In this document: positions 51,404-63,568 of the stretch, piece by piece
How the letters are laid out: each line of letters opens with the position of its first letter
How positions within the stretch are numbered: the stretch's first letter is position 1
The notes under the pieces: generated by a model
What the model was told of the DNA's origin: nothing
What the model saw: the letters and a program-made list of their open reading frames with translations, nothing else
The model's database searches: none
Assembly (NCBI GenBank): GCA_021613335.1
Contig: JAJTWR010000332.1
Location: forward strand, 703,501-767,500
Length of the DNA stretch: 64,000 nucleotides
Source of the DNA: Whitmania pigra
Taxonomy: Eukaryota; Annelida; Clitellata; Hirudinida; Haemopidae
Direction of reading: 5' to 3'
Made by a program: the position numbers and the translations under genes

Positions 51404-54400
51404 TCATTGTCCGTAAGAGGTGCTGACGAATTGAAACTGCTTGAACATCAACTCATCCCTCTCCATGTCGAACGACCAACTTTGGTCATCCAGGTGTGGA
51501 TGACGGTTCTGAAGAGATCTCAGGTCCTGAAATAGAATTCAATTTTTAAACCAATTTTAATGTTTCGGCAATTATTTGAACATACTTTACGGCAGGTTAC
51601 TTTGGTCAAGTTTTGACTTAAAAATTATTTACATAACATTTTATTAATTGGAATTATTTTTGTGACCTCGTATATTTCGTAATAAATTTGAACAACTAAT
51701 TCCTTCATTCCTCCATCATTTTATATCAACTTATGTCTTTGAAAAAAAAAATGTCTTTAATCAAAATATATACTAGAACCTTTGAGAAGATTATCAACAA
51801 AAATAACTGTCAACATCAAAACAATTTATTTCTTTGGTGACTGCTTGCATAATATAATGGAACTCGGACATAACTTTGCCAAACTTGATGGCTGAACATT
51901 TTAACGCGTAAATAATCAATTAAGTAATAGTATTAAGTATTATTATCTTAATTTTAATTAATAAACAGAATCATGCTGGCATTGTTTATTTCTAGAGTTC
52001 ACTCACTGACGTCATCATGTAACGTTAAGAAACAAGCATGGTCGAATGAAACAAGTCAATAACAGACACAAATAAACCTGCTTCGAGCAATCGAAGAAAA
52101 ATTAAAATCTTTCAACAAAAAAATGTAATTGTTTTCACAAAAGAGAAAAAGCGCAAAATTGGATGTCAGGAAAAAATTGCAAAAGGGTTACATATTATTT
52201 CTCTTAGCGAAACATCAACAGTAGTAGATAAAACAGTTCTAAAATAATTCAACAACCGCAACAAAACAAAAAGTAACTGATTGTTTACCTGCTGGAAAGA
52301 CAAGGGAGCTTTAATGAACTTTCTAAAGAGGTTCTTCCATTCCAATCCCTGGTGGAGCAAAGTTGACTTGAAAGTTAAATACCTCATTTCCAGTGGTCCA
52401 GAAATGTATCCAAAGTGAGTCACCATCACCGTTTAAACCATAATCATCATCATCATCATCACCATCATCATGATGATCATCATAACCACCACCGTTTACC
52501 TCGAAGAATTGATGTCTCAAGACGTCGTAGCCACCAAGCGGGCCGTACCCTAATCTCTGCTTTCTGTTCTTTCTCAGCATCTGTTAAGTTAGATTCGCCA
52601 TAAAATTGAATTTCAATAACCATTGCATGATGATATTGATGATGATGACTATGGCGAGGCGACTGTAATGGTGAGATTGCGTGATGGCGACGCTAGAAGA
52701 AAAACATCTAAAAAACAAATTATAATATTAAGATGTGAAAATATTTGCACATAACTGAAAATGATCGCACCTCATTGAGTGTGGACAAAGTAAGATATTA
52801 AAGTGATAAAAATTGCAGCAACACTGCTTACCTTAGACAGGAAATCGTTTGTGATGCTGCCAAGATCGACCGGAGTTGTTTCAGGTTTATCATCCTGCTG
52901 ATAAAATCTGAACTCTATAGGAGACTGAAAAACAAGAGTAGCATCAAGCATCAGGCATTCAGCATCAGATGAGCAGAATAACATTGAGAAATAAATTTGA
53001 AAGAATGAGATTATGTTTGAATAGAATTATAGCAACAAATTTAGCATCTCAAAACTCTTCTTCGCTTTTTTTTCATCTCATCGCTTTTTCATTAAATTGT
53101 CTCGTGCGTAAAATCACCAGCGCTAACTATCCAACAACTCCAGCGCTTCATTGTTGTTACTTTGTTGTTATTTTCCAGAAACCTCCATTACGACAAACAA
53201 TACATGCTTCATAGATTCTTCACGGAGTCAATCAAAGGATCAGAAATATCGCAACTGGAGAAGAGAACTACCACGATGCCTTTTTACGCCAGTCCTAAAA
53301 AGCGGAGAAGTGAGAAGAAAAAGCATTCCATCCTCAAAAGTTCAACGGAGCATCGGACGAACAGTTCTAACGACTCTCGTTCTACCAAAAAGAATAAAGC
53401 CAATAAAAGGCAATCCCAAGTGGTTTTTGCTTTGAACAAAAAGAAGAGTCTGCCAAAAAGGGTTCCCCCTTCCAGCAGTTCTTCCGAGGAAGAGTTCCGT
53501 CGTTCTTATAAAATTCACCGCAAGCCAAAAACCAGATCCGGTTCTACGGGAAGGACAGGATCACGACTCAGCAAGACAAAAAGTTCAGTCGAATCGTCAC
53601 TCACGGCCGCCAAAGAAATAGCATCTGCATTTTTATCTAGTAAAAGTAATCCGAGCAGTTTTAACAAAACATCTTCGAAAGAAGCTACAAAAACCACTGG
53701 AACAAGCGAAAAGTCTGAAGAAGTCAACCGCTCTCAATCGATGGAAGAATCCAGCAAAGCCACAAGTACAAGTCGAAGTCAGGAAATCATCAAACACCTC
53801 AATCAATCCTATTCCTCGGCCAATTCAACGCAAACTTCGCAGAGCACCAAAGTGGATCAGTGGACGCAGAGCGATATATCAGAAACCAGTAAGAGCTATG
53901 GAACCAGCGATATCCAAACAGAATTTCCTGAGAAGAAAATTCGACGCTTGTATAACTCTATCAAGTCATCTAAAAGTCCAAGTAATAAAACATCGCTCAT
54001 TCAAAGTCGGACTGCTTCAACAAAGAGCAAGTCCTCTGTGGGGCTGAACAGAAGCACCTCTGGCAAATACACGACAACGACTAACGCATCGCTGCAGAAT
54101 ACTTTACAAAGCGCCTCGACGAAATCTCCAACCAGATCTACCGGACAGACCCCCAGCGAAAGTCTAGGCACTCATCCAGACTCTTCCCCGAAGACATCAA
54201 AAAACATTTCTTCGACCAGCCGATCAAAAACCAGTAACTACACAAACTTCAGCAACAACAGTAAGGGACATGATTCTTTAAACGTTAATGAAGATGGAAA
54301 TTTAGAAGAAATAAATGATGAAACCGTAGAAGAAGTAACCGATAATGAAATGGTTAAAAGTATTTCTGACGAGGTAGAAAAATCAGTCACTGACATCGAA

Positions 54401-57400
54401 AAGAATGATCAAGTCGAAGCGAAGTCGGTAAAGATCGATAATATGCAATGGGAGGTGTATCCTCTCAAGCAGGAACCGAAACAAGCAGATACTCAACAGG
54501 CTGCAATCGACAGTGTATCATCTGCTAAACAAGATACAAAGGAAAGTGAAACTTCGACACATCTAGTGACGATGGCTGATCACATGGACCATTCCGAAGG
54601 TAGGGTACGAAGCGAGTCCAAGATGAAGATGGACGTCGCATCATTTCTCAGAGAAGCACAGAAATATACCAGTTCACCTGAAATGCAAAACACCCCGAAG
54701 GTGGAACCCGTAGAATCAGACGAAAAAAATGCTAGTGAAACTCAGGTCGATATTTCATCTGAAAATACTTACACAACCTACCCGCCTAGCGTTACAACTC
54801 GACTAGCGAGCAGTCAGGCTCTTACAAATATAACGACTGACTACGTCTATAGCGACGCATCACTTCAAAACAGTTATAACACTTACGACATGGGAAGTTC
54901 GAGCCTTCCTTCGCAGAATGCTAGCCTTTCCGATATAGTTCCGAAAGTCGGTTCAAAAACCGACAATGACAGTCGATATTTCCAGATGAAAGTGTCCGAT
55001 ATTTCAACTCGATCACAAGCTGGGGTTTCGTATTTCTCAGAGGACGATTTGCGTCTTCATCCTTGTCCGAGCGCCACCAATCTTTCGTCGCCTTCCAGCA
55101 TCATCAGTAGACAGCGCTTTTGCAAATCTAATTACCATAATTCGGAAAAAAGTTCTGACAAAAATTCATTTGTAAGTTCCTCAGAGCTCTACAGAAACAC
55201 AATTTCCAATGTAAATCAGAGAACGAGAGGCAACCGAAAATTGTCGCGCAGCCCCATGAGGAGAGCCTTCGTGCCTGCCAGCGGAACATCTCAGGCTACA
55301 ATGGGCAGCAATTTCTCATCTAGAATAAGTACCTACGAACCTCACACGGACGAAGGCAATGGGTCGATTGACCTTAAGCTGGAAAAGGATAAACCTCACA
55401 AAGTTCAAGGCAGGAAGGCAACATTCCAATCCCAGCCACACGTCAACGTTTTCAACAACAACAAGACTCAGCCCGCAAGGGTCAAACCCAAACTAAATCG
55501 AGCCAAACACTTTAAATCCATGCCCTCAGCCACGATATCACTCAAGAATCCATTACATTCTTTCAAATTAATGTCAAAAAAATAGAAACTATTTGATTGG
55601 AACTTCCGGTAACTAATACTTCACCATTATTTCATTGTTACGTGCAATTTGCATAACTCTAATTTATTTAGGATGTATTCGACGATGGCCAATGACAGTT
55701 GTTCAATGTGGATGTGCTTTTATGACATTTGATTGACTGACGCTTCCATCTCATTCGTTGCTCCAATGTAATCTTTCACTTGTACTTGACATGTTGCAAA
55801 GGAGAAAGAAGATAGCAAGAGAGCGTTGATGCGTTTGTCACGTAAAAAGCAATTTTATTTAAAAAGCATAAACTAACTTCTCCGGACATAAGCTCGTAGA
55901 TTATTATAGCCAACGAGTAAAAGTCGGTGGCCTTGGTGACAGGTTCGCCGTAGAACATTTCAGGCGACATGTAGTATGACGTGCCGGTCGTCACAACAAC
56001 CTCCTCGTCATTTTCGACGTTCATAATCGACATGCCAAAGTCGGTGAGCTTTGGATAACCGTCAGAATCGAGTAGGATGTTATCAGGTTTTACATCTCTG
56101 AAATCATCCATTCGTTAGGTAAACCATGAAGCAACAATTAATTGAATCGAGCTTACCCGTGCATGATATTCCTGGCGTGAAGATATTGAAGTGCCAGCAT
56201 AATGCAGCCTGAATAAAAAGAAGCATCTTCCCGGCTATACTTTATTCTTTGTCCATGTCTCCTCATCTGACTTCTTAAGTTACCTCGAGGCTCGTAGGTC
56301 ATTACAAAACAAAGATATTCCTGCAGACAAAAATAAAAGAATTTTCTTGGTGAATAATTTAGTATTTGGTCATAAAATTTGATAAACAATTACTTCAGTT
56401 TGAATTAAGTCCTTAAGATGTACAAAAAACGGCAGGCCTTCAACCATCTGCAAAATCATGGTCTCTGTTTTGCAATGTGGAATCCTCTTGCTCATGAATT
56501 TAATGGCAAATTCTCGACAAGATTTCTCAGAATTGTCCAACGCATAAAATACCTGAATAATTGATTATTATACTAATATTTTAGATACTTCGAAATATAG
56601 AATTGTTCCCTATACTAAATGGTGGTAAAAGTTCATTTTAGTGGTACTGGCTAACCTTTCCGAATGATCCTCTGCCAATTTCAAAGAAGCATTTGTACTT
56701 TCCAACCTTTAAAACTCTCGATCTGTTTATAAAATGTTTGTTTTAATTACGAAACATAACAAATTAATTATTAATAGTATAAGTAAGATTGGTTGTATTC
56801 TACGTATCACCTCATAGATTTTATAATCTTTCTACAGAAAGCATTGGATAATGTGCCATAAGTGAAATGTTTTTCCGTGTCTACTTTTTCTAATTCTTCA
56901 TCTGAAGAAATTGATAGAGAAATGTCTGCCAGATTGTCGCTAATGTCTGATGGACAGTGGTTGTTATTGTGGTTGTCCACAGACAAATTTCCTCCAGTGT
57001 TAAACCCAGTATCCGAAATAATCTAGAAATAAATTTATGCCGTGACATTAAACATAATTTGTATTTCAAATACTCATCTCACTTCGCTTGTCCTTTGCGT
57101 TTCTAGATTCGAACGATTTTGGGATGATGGGTAGTTTTTACCTGTGCTCATGTCACTGGCGTTATGTCTTTTATTTAGGTTTCTAATAGCAATGCCAGAG
57201 GTGTTGCGGTTAAATGCCGGAGTGCGGTGTCTCATACATTTGGCTGTTCTTGACTTTAACATTGCTCGATACTTTTCGCGTTTTTTAAAGCTTATCCCTT
57301 TTTTCTTAGAAACGAATTTCTGCGAAGCGTTGTTGTTTGCCGAGTTATCATTCGAGCGTTGTTCGTTTTGTCTCGGTGATGTGCTGAGGACGTCATTAAT

Positions 57401-58474
57401 CGATTCATTTTCCGGTTCCGATTTATCGCTGGGATTTCTATTTCTAGTTTGAATTCTAAATTTACTCGTAGAACTTTCGAGTTTGTCACCTGACTGTATG
57501 TCGCTGCTCTGCTGTTTAGAATCACAGCTGCATTCAGAGAACATCGAACGATCCAAGTTCGAGTGCTGACAGAGGCTTGAATTCGTGCTGTGCCTCAAAG
57601 AAAATGCCGAACCTTCACGCTCAGGAAATCTCTTCTTCAATTCTTTAGTAGGAACAGGAAGTTTAGGAATGTACCATATATCCTTAAGGCCCTTTTTACA
57701 TCCGGTCAAGTTTGTTTTGTGAGAGATCTTCTTAGGTGGCGTCTTGTCAGGTATGTGATCCGACACTGTATGGAGGCTCGAAATCGATGTCTTTCTTTTT
57801 TTCTTCTGAGGATTTACAGCCTTCGGAGTGGGTTTATAAAACTTAAGAGGTTGTTTTTTAATTAAGCGTTCTTTCTTTGGATCAAATGGTTTAATGACAG
57901 GAATATTCGTTTGAAGTTCAGATTCAGTATTGATAGCTTTGTCCTCATTTTTTCGCTCCATATATCGAGACTTAACCATGCACTTTTTCTTGCCCTTTAA
58001 CTGTTTCACTTGCGTGCTTTCTTCGCAAACAGAATCATTTTTAAAACCACTCTCCTCTATCTTTTTAAAATATGATAATATTAAAAAAATGACAAAGCCT
58101 ATCCAAGAAATTTGATAGAGGTAGTATAGAGCTTCCGTAGAAACTGAAATAAATAAAAATATTAACTTTAAATTAACTTTATTAGATCCTGCCCGCTTAA
58201 GTCTTACAATAGCTTTCCTGTTTCTTTGTCACTCCTGTTGTAATTAAAATCCATTCTATGAAGTTGTCGAATGAAGTTGGTGTTTGCGATGACCAAAGCA
58301 GACCAAACGTTGAACTGAACCACGAAGGAGAATCGGAAAAAATGTGCTGCAGAGAGACGAAACGTTTGTAAAAGAACAAAAAATTAGTAATAATTATTAG
58401 CTTACTCTAAACGGCCATAGTTTAACATTATTTTTATAACAAAAATAACAATTTTCATATGAAAAGGGTACCAT
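51404..58474 (-). CDS. AGC-like protein kinase with N-terminal membrane helix
   Basis: Twelve exons on minus (58474-58406, 58346-58208, 58143-57083, 57022-56811, 56722-56656, 56552-56394, 56320-56157, 56097-55878, 52924-52832, 52580-52500, 52348-52289, 51526-51404) close in phase to 815 residues. Residues about 77-97 (LYQISWIGFVIFLILSYF) form one membrane helix, followed by about 400 Lys/Ser-rich disordered residues. The kinase domain is at about 500-760: Gly loop IGRGSFGK, FAIKFM (Lys), TETMIL (alphaC Glu), catalytic loop MHGDVKPDNILL, LTDFGMS, GTSYYMSPEMF and ATDFYSLAI. The C-lobe has KQRLGYGPLGGYDVL, HQFFEGLEWKNLF and IKAPL, then a C-tail ending ELMFKQFQFVS, like the AGC hydrophobic motif. 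Catalytic residues are present, but the HRD arginine is Gly; an intron falls exactly there. Closest known layout is RSK-related/AGC, with no clear orthologue. Intron 8 (52925-55877) hosts a long antisense frame. Confidence 0.85.
53162..55585 (+). CDS. Long Ser/Thr/Lys-rich orphan frame nested in kinase intron
   Basis: An uninterrupted + strand frame of 807 codons fills most of intron 8 of the minus-strand kinase gene. The first ATG is at 53204, giving about 793 residues. An acceptor-like TTGTTATTTTCCAG just before 53180 means an upstream exon is also possible. The start is highly basic (PFYASPKKRRSEKKKHS, a likely nuclear localisation signal). The rest is Ser/Thr-rich and disordered with no recognised domain. 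It has an acidic stretch (ETVEEVTDNEMVKSISDEVE) in the middle and a basic end (RVKPKLNRAKHFKSMPSATI). A frame of this length is not expected by chance in AT-rich sequence, and the opposite strand here has no comparable frame. Probably a microtubule, chromatin or cytoskeletal disordered protein; function unknown. Confidence 0.75.
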   Translation: MLLFSRNLHYDKQYMLHRFFTESIKGSEISQLEKRTTTMPFYASPKKRRSEKKKHSILKSSTEHRTNSSNDSRSTKKNKANKRQSQVVFALNKKKSLPKRVPPSSSSSEEEFRRSYKIHRKPKTRSGSTGRTGSRLSKTKSSVESSLTAAKEIASAFLSSKSNPSSFNKTSSKEATKTTGTSEKSEEVNRSQSMEESSKATSTSRSQEIIKHLNQSYSSANSTQTSQSTKVDQWTQSDISETSKSYGTSDIQTEFPEKKIRRLYNSIKSSKSPSNKTSLIQSRTASTKSKSSVGLNRSTSGKYTTTTNASLQNTLQSASTKSPTRSTGQTPSESLGTHPDSSPKTSKNISSTSRSKTSNYTNFSNNSKGHDSLNVNEDGNLEEINDETVEEVTDNEMVKSISDEVEKSVTDIEKNDQVEAKSVKIDNMQWEVYPLKQEPKQADTQQAAIDSVSSAKQDTKESETSTHLVTMADHMDHSEGRVRSESKMKMDVASFLREAQKYTSSPEMQNTPKVEPVESDEKNASETQVDISSENTYTTYPPSVTTRLASSQALTNITTDYVYSDASLQNSYNTYDMGSSSLPSQNASLSDIVPKVGSKTDNDSRYFQMKVSDISTRSQAGVSYFSEDDLRLHPCPSATNLSSPSSIISRQRFCKSNYHNSEKSSDKNSFVSSSELYRNTISNVNQRTRGNRKLSRSPMRRAFVPASGTSQATMGSNFSSRISTYEPHTDEGNGSIDLKLEKDKPHKVQGRKATFQSQPHVNVFNNNKTQPARVKPKLNRAKHFKSMPSATISLKNPLHSFKLMSKK

Positions 58475-58769
58475 TTTGGCTTCGATCACTAAATCTTAAC
58501 AATATTCTAAAATGTGTTCATATCATTTTATTAGCAATAAGATTTCGAAATTCTGAAGCTTCTTTAATTGAATTATGATGTACAAAACTTGGAACTTGTC
58601 GGATAAATTATTATCTAGTGGGTTTCCGAACGAATTTTAACACGTTATTTAACGAACTTTAATGAAATAAACAACCATACGTCATAGCATAGATGCTTTG
58701 AAAATTTTTTTATATGTGTTTACATGAGTGATATTAAAAGACCAATTGGATTTATAATAATTTCGTGTT
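58475..58769. promoter_or_regulatory. Shared divergent promoter, kinase / TM2D1
   Basis: The start codons of the minus-strand kinase and plus-strand TM2D1 are 295 bp apart, head to head. AT-rich, no clear TATA element. Prediction from arrangement only. Confidence 0.5.
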
Positions 58770-59933
58770 ATGCGGCTTAACCATAACGTGTCAATTTATT
58801 TCGTTACACAATTTTTATTTTTTATTTCCACGGTTTATGCTGTTCGAAATCAGTCTCTTAGTGATGTGCAGCTCGTCAATTGTACAGGTGTTGTGCCTTT
58901 ACAATGCCATCAACTTAACATGGGGCAGTATCCTTTTACTTCTATAAATTATAGTACTAATATAATGTCAGTTATTTCGTTTTCCTTCTTAATTGAAACT
59001 GGGTTTAAAGATATTATTGTGGAGACCCTGACATAGATCCAGAAACTCAGCAAGCAGTTGGCTGCACAGAACATAAAAGGATTGTTAAAGGTTTTGTTAT
59101 TAAACTTAAAGTTATTTATTTATACATGTTTAATGTACAAGTAGGCTGTCTTTCTTTTTTGTCTAGTTGATTGCTACCCGGTGGCCAACATCTGCTGTGA
59201 TGGTTTACTTCATACTGGTCATTCTGTTGGATTTTCTATTGATGTCCAATGTAGATGGACGTGAGTGTCAAGATATTATTTATGCTATCTGTTATGTCAC
59301 GTGGAAAAATATAGAAAACAGAACTTGCTAAATTTTAGAAATGGGAAAAAATTTAGTACTTCAATTCTCCTCTCCATTTTTCTTGGTTGGCTTGGAATAG
59401 ACAGATTTTATCTTGGCTATCCAGCTCTAGGTATGAACTTGAAACTGAAGAATCACAAATATGAATGAACCAAGATTTCTAATTTGATATTTCAATTGGA
59501 AAGTTATATTTTATTGCAGGACTCTTGAAGCTCAGCACTTTTGGCTTTATGTTCATTTGGACTTTGATTGATGTTATCCTAATTGCCCTACAGGTTTGGT
59601 AATTAGTTTTTTTTTATAAAAAATAATCTTAGATTTTTGGTTGGACATTATATTATATACTTAAAAAAAGCCAATTTTAATGGATTATCTGCTGAAGATC
59701 CAGGACATCTAGATTTTTTCATATTATTGCATTAAAAAGTTTGTGTGTGGTATATTGATGTTGATAATTCACATTATAATGCCTATAATTTCAGCTCTAG
59801 TGTTTGCTAAAAAATTACATTTCTGTTTTAGGTCGTTGGACCCGCAGATGGCTCAGATTACGTTGTGGACTACTATGGACCTCGATTAGAACATGTAACT
59901 GTTAATAACGAGACTTTTATGCTAAAACCGTAA
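58770..59933 (+). CDS. TM2D1: TM2 domain-containing protein 1
   Basis: Six exons, 58770-58927, 59011-59090, 59167-59260, 59339-59430, 59520-59593 and 59832-59933, close in phase to 199 residues (human TM2D1 207). A hydrophobic signal peptide (YFVTQFLFFISTVYA) is followed by the cysteine-rich ectodomain (MGQYYCGDPDIDPETQQAV, VDCYPVANICCDG). The TM2 module has helix one ILLSIFLGWLGIDRFYLGYP with the DRF motif, helix two FMFIWTLIDVILIALQ, and the conserved end VGPADGSDYVVDYYGPRLE then NNETF. TM2D proteins (almondex, amaretto and biscotti in flies) support gamma-secretase/Notch function. TM2D1 was first described as an amyloid-beta-binding protein. Confidence 0.95.
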
Positions 59934-60124
59934 TAATGATGACTACTGAACATTTATTTGTTGTTAACGTTGATGTATATTTTTTGAAATTTAAAAACCA
60001 TTTTAAAACTTTTTTAAAGTGAAGCTCAACTATATCGTGTTCGGGCAAACTGTAAATAAGATCTTGTTTACTTATTCAAATTTTCGCGATCTTAAAAAGC
60101 TTGGGAGCCGTTGCGTCGTCGGCC

Positions 60125-63100
60125 ATGGGTGGGTACACAAAATCTAAAATCGTTTTTAGAGGCAATCTTATTTTATTTTATTCTGTTTTAGAGCTGAGTG
60201 AAATAGGCTTCGGAGCTTCGGTTTTGGATCAAGTTAGGGAATCGACATTCGATCCTATAGAAGCCAATTTTTTGTCAACGGTTCTGAAAGATTGTTATGA
60301 CCAACTTCACAACGTCGGCGAACATTCTGAGAATAAAATCATAAAGCTACCACAACTTATTAACATTGAAAAAAGAGCACGGAAGGGCAGTGTGGTAGTA
60401 CAGGCAAGCAAAAATACATCTCAGTACTATTCCACGTCGGACTACGTAGGAACAGCTGGTTCTAACGCTTCTCGCGTAACTCATGCAGTGTCCAGTATTT
60501 ATCGGAAAAAAGAAGTACGCAGATTGAGCAATTATTCCAATCTCGATGATAACGCGACTTGGATGGAACGCTTGGTTGAGGCGCATGGTTTTTTGGAGGA
60601 TACTTATATCAAAACCGTCGACAAAGCCAGAAGTATTCTGGAAGTAAAGAAAAATTCACAAGAGAGAATTGTTGTCAATTTAGAGCAACAAGGCATTCGA
60701 ATGAAGACTTTCGAACTTAGCCGCGCGGTGGCAGATCGCGAGAATGCTCTAAATTTGATGAACAGCACACGAACCAAGAACATTTTGGAGGGACTGAAGA
60801 AAATTGTTTACCTGACTTCTGAGGAGCTGAAAAACGAGGGAACTTATGAAATACTAAAGCAAAGGAACAAAATGGAAACTAATGCTATTGGAAAGGGTCC
60901 AAATCTCATAAATCAAGAACTTCAGTTGCATGAACTGTGCAACGCTCTCATCGAAAGTATAATTGAGGTACAAATCCACTCTATTTGAGCACATTAACCT
61001 ATTAACTCTGACTAAAGTTAATTGGTCAATAATGCGTTTATGAGCAACTGAACTAGTGTTTTCGATTTTTACACAATTTTTTCGAGTTCCAGGGTTTTAA
61101 TGCGAAAAAACCCGAAACACGGGGAAAAACCCTCCGAACGAATTTTACTAGCACTTAAAGTGTCATCAGTTTAAGTTGGTTGCTTAGTTTGTTTGCAAAG
61201 ATGGTCATTACAGAAAAAGCTCTGTGTTTCCACTGAAGTTGGTCGAATTGTTATCAAATATCTGTAATGTTAGTCCAAGTTTCCAGGTTTTCTTAGTTGC
61301 TTGAAACAACTGAATTTCTTTTGTTGATGATGTGGGAGACAAATCCACATTCAAGTTTGAGTTTGTTGTGAATCCTGCTCATGCAGAAATATATTCAGCT
61401 CATCATACGGGAAGATTTCCATTTTTAGAAACTTCTTTGTTTTCTTCAGCAACATCCTCAACCTCAATTTCAAAGCCATCAAAGAGTTTGTTGCAAGGAT
61501 AGTAATTTTGGTCTTCTGAATTTTGACACTAAAGTCTGCCAATTTCAAAAATTTAATCAGATGGGTCAGCTCTGGGCTTTCTTCAAAATCTCACTGGCAA
61601 CCCTGAGTTCGTATGTATTTATATATGAATGTTCACCCATTGAAATAAGTGCTTTCAATTGAACTCTGTCGGTGATCTACCATGTAGTGCGTACGACATC
61701 GTGCATAACTTTCATCATCTTTGACTTGATGAAAGTATTAAACATATGTTCTATGAAGTACATTATTTTTTGAATTATTTTACACAGTGGAACCAACTTA
61801 TCTCGACCTCGTTTAACTCGCCAAGCCTAAAAGCCTCGATGCTTTTGAAATAAAACCGCCAAATTCCCTTTTTGTCTTATAATTTTCTTGTCTGTTATGT
61901 TGATGCTTTTATATCGCCGAAGCCTAATATCTCGAGCACAAAAAAAGGTCAAATTCGCCACTTTAAATCAGTTATCTTGACTCCTTGACTAATCGCTGAT
62001 TTTGAAGTGGAACCGCCAAATTTCCACTTTGTAGCATTTTCTCATTATGTCGATTCATTTATGTCGCCGAACCCAATTCTATCAATGGTTTTGTCTAAGG
62101 GGTAACACGCTATTCTGTTTATTTTTTCGTTCTGAAAATGTCTGGAAGTGTTAAGAGAAAACTGGATAATCAGTCAATAAAGAAAATGTATGAAGTTATA
62201 TTGCAACTAGAAAAAGTAACAACCAGCAGACCTTAGTCGTCAGCATGGCATTCCAGCAAACACCATTTCAGGATAAAGTCGAGATAAAGCAAATGTATGA
62301 GAAGTCTCTCTTTGATCACCACGAAAAAAAATTAGAATGGCTGAGCTCAAAGATGTCGACGATGCAGCGTTTCAATGGCTTACAAATTCTCGAGCAACCA
62401 AACTTCCCGTAAAAGGTCCCTTGCTGATGGTGAAGGCGGACATACTTGCTGCCAAGCTAGGACGTGCTGACTTTAAAGCAAGTGGCCGGATCGCTTCAAA
62501 AAGAGGCATAACATTGTCTTCAGAGCAATTTGTGAAGAGGGCGCTACAGTTCAACAGGAACAAGTGGATTCATGGCTAAAAACTCAAATGAGCCAAATTT
62601 TGGATACCTAAGAGAGTCGGAACATTCTTATTTATTAACGCACATTATGGTCATAAAGAAATTGTAAGCACATGCATTATTGTTAACATGTTAAGATTAC
62701 ATGATGTACTCGAAGCAATCGCATGGCATTATTACAACACTAAAATCACAATAATAAAGAAATGAAATATATGAATGACTTGAATTTATTATTATATTTG
62801 CCATTCTCATGATTAATTAGTAAAGGATGTAATTACTATAATATTTATTTAGGAGAAAAAAAGAGGTCAGCACATGATCAAAGAGAGGGAAACGCAAGTG
62901 GCAAGTCTGAAAGATTATTTGAAGGAACAAAAAGTTCTGAGGAATTTGGAGATCACGTATATTAAAAAATTCTCGGAGGCCTCTCTCGAGCAGGCCAAGT
63001 TAGCCAATGATAAGCAATTTGAGGAGTTGCAAAATAGTGAGGAATTAATTTTACAACAAATCAAGGACGACGTTAAGGTAATTCATAACTTTAAATATAG

Positions 63101-63568
63101 CTACAAACATATTTTAAAAGGTTTTTATTTATTACTGTTTTACTAATAGTTAAATGACTAATTAAATTATGACAGACAAATGAAGTTATGGAATCTTTCC
63201 TGAAAAAAGAAATCGCAGAGAAACAAGAGCTTCTCAAGTGGTGGATGGAAAAATATGACATTGAAATTGAAAGGAAATCTATCGAACTGAAGGAGATCAA
63301 AGATCAACTGGAGAAAGATCAGGAATGGTACGAGTTGTTGAAGAAGCGCATCATTGAATTCGAGCAAGTCATCGAAGATGACAAACGAATCAAGGCAATC
63401 GCACAAAGTCGCATAGACCTGGAAAAACTACAAGAGCAGAAGGCCCTACAAATTCAGAAGTGGTGGAGGGGATTGCGGGTCAGAAGGTGTATGGGACCGT
63501 ACAAGAAAAAGAAGAAGAAGAAATCTAAGGAGGCTAAAGGAGGCGATGAAAAGGACAAAAAGAAATGA
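60125..63568 (+). CDS. IQCD: Dynein regulatory complex protein 10 (IQCD)
   Basis: Three exons, 60125-60967, 62853-63077 and 63176-63568, in phase 0, give 486 residues (human IQCD 449). The protein is mostly coiled coil (HMIKERETQVASLKDYLKEQ, IEIERKSIELKEIKDQLEKD). It has the family block KWWMEKYDIEIE, a C-terminal IQ motif ALQIQKWWRGLRVRR, and a poly-Lys end, as in vertebrate DRC10. DRC10 is part of the nexin-dynein regulatory complex in motile cilia. The start is the first in-frame ATG. The first 65 bp include a possible short intron (GTGGGT ... TTCTGTTTTAG, about 60128-60190), so the N-terminus is uncertain. Intron 1 (1.9 kb) carries a Tigger relic. Confidence 0.88.
60968..61786. other. DRC10 intron 1, first part
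   Basis: A minus-strand frame at 61351-61548 (KTKITILATNSLMALKLRLR) is not recognised and is probably chance or a remnant. Otherwise nothing. Confidence 0.4.
61787..62640 (+). mobile_element. pogo/Tigger-type transposon relic
   Basis: The left end CAGTGGAACCAACTTATCTCG resembles Tigger terminal repeats. Near 62138 the frame reads MSGSVKRKLDNQSIKKMYEV (CENP-B N-terminal helix-turn-helix). Near 62350 it reads FQWLTNSRATKLPVKGPLL and then ADFKAS. After a frameshift it reads DRFKKRHNIVFRAICEEG, the CENP-B-type DNA-binding domain of Tigger transposases. Stops and a shift break it, and the DDE catalytic part is absent. Sits in DRC10 intron 1 in the same orientation. Confidence 0.75.
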
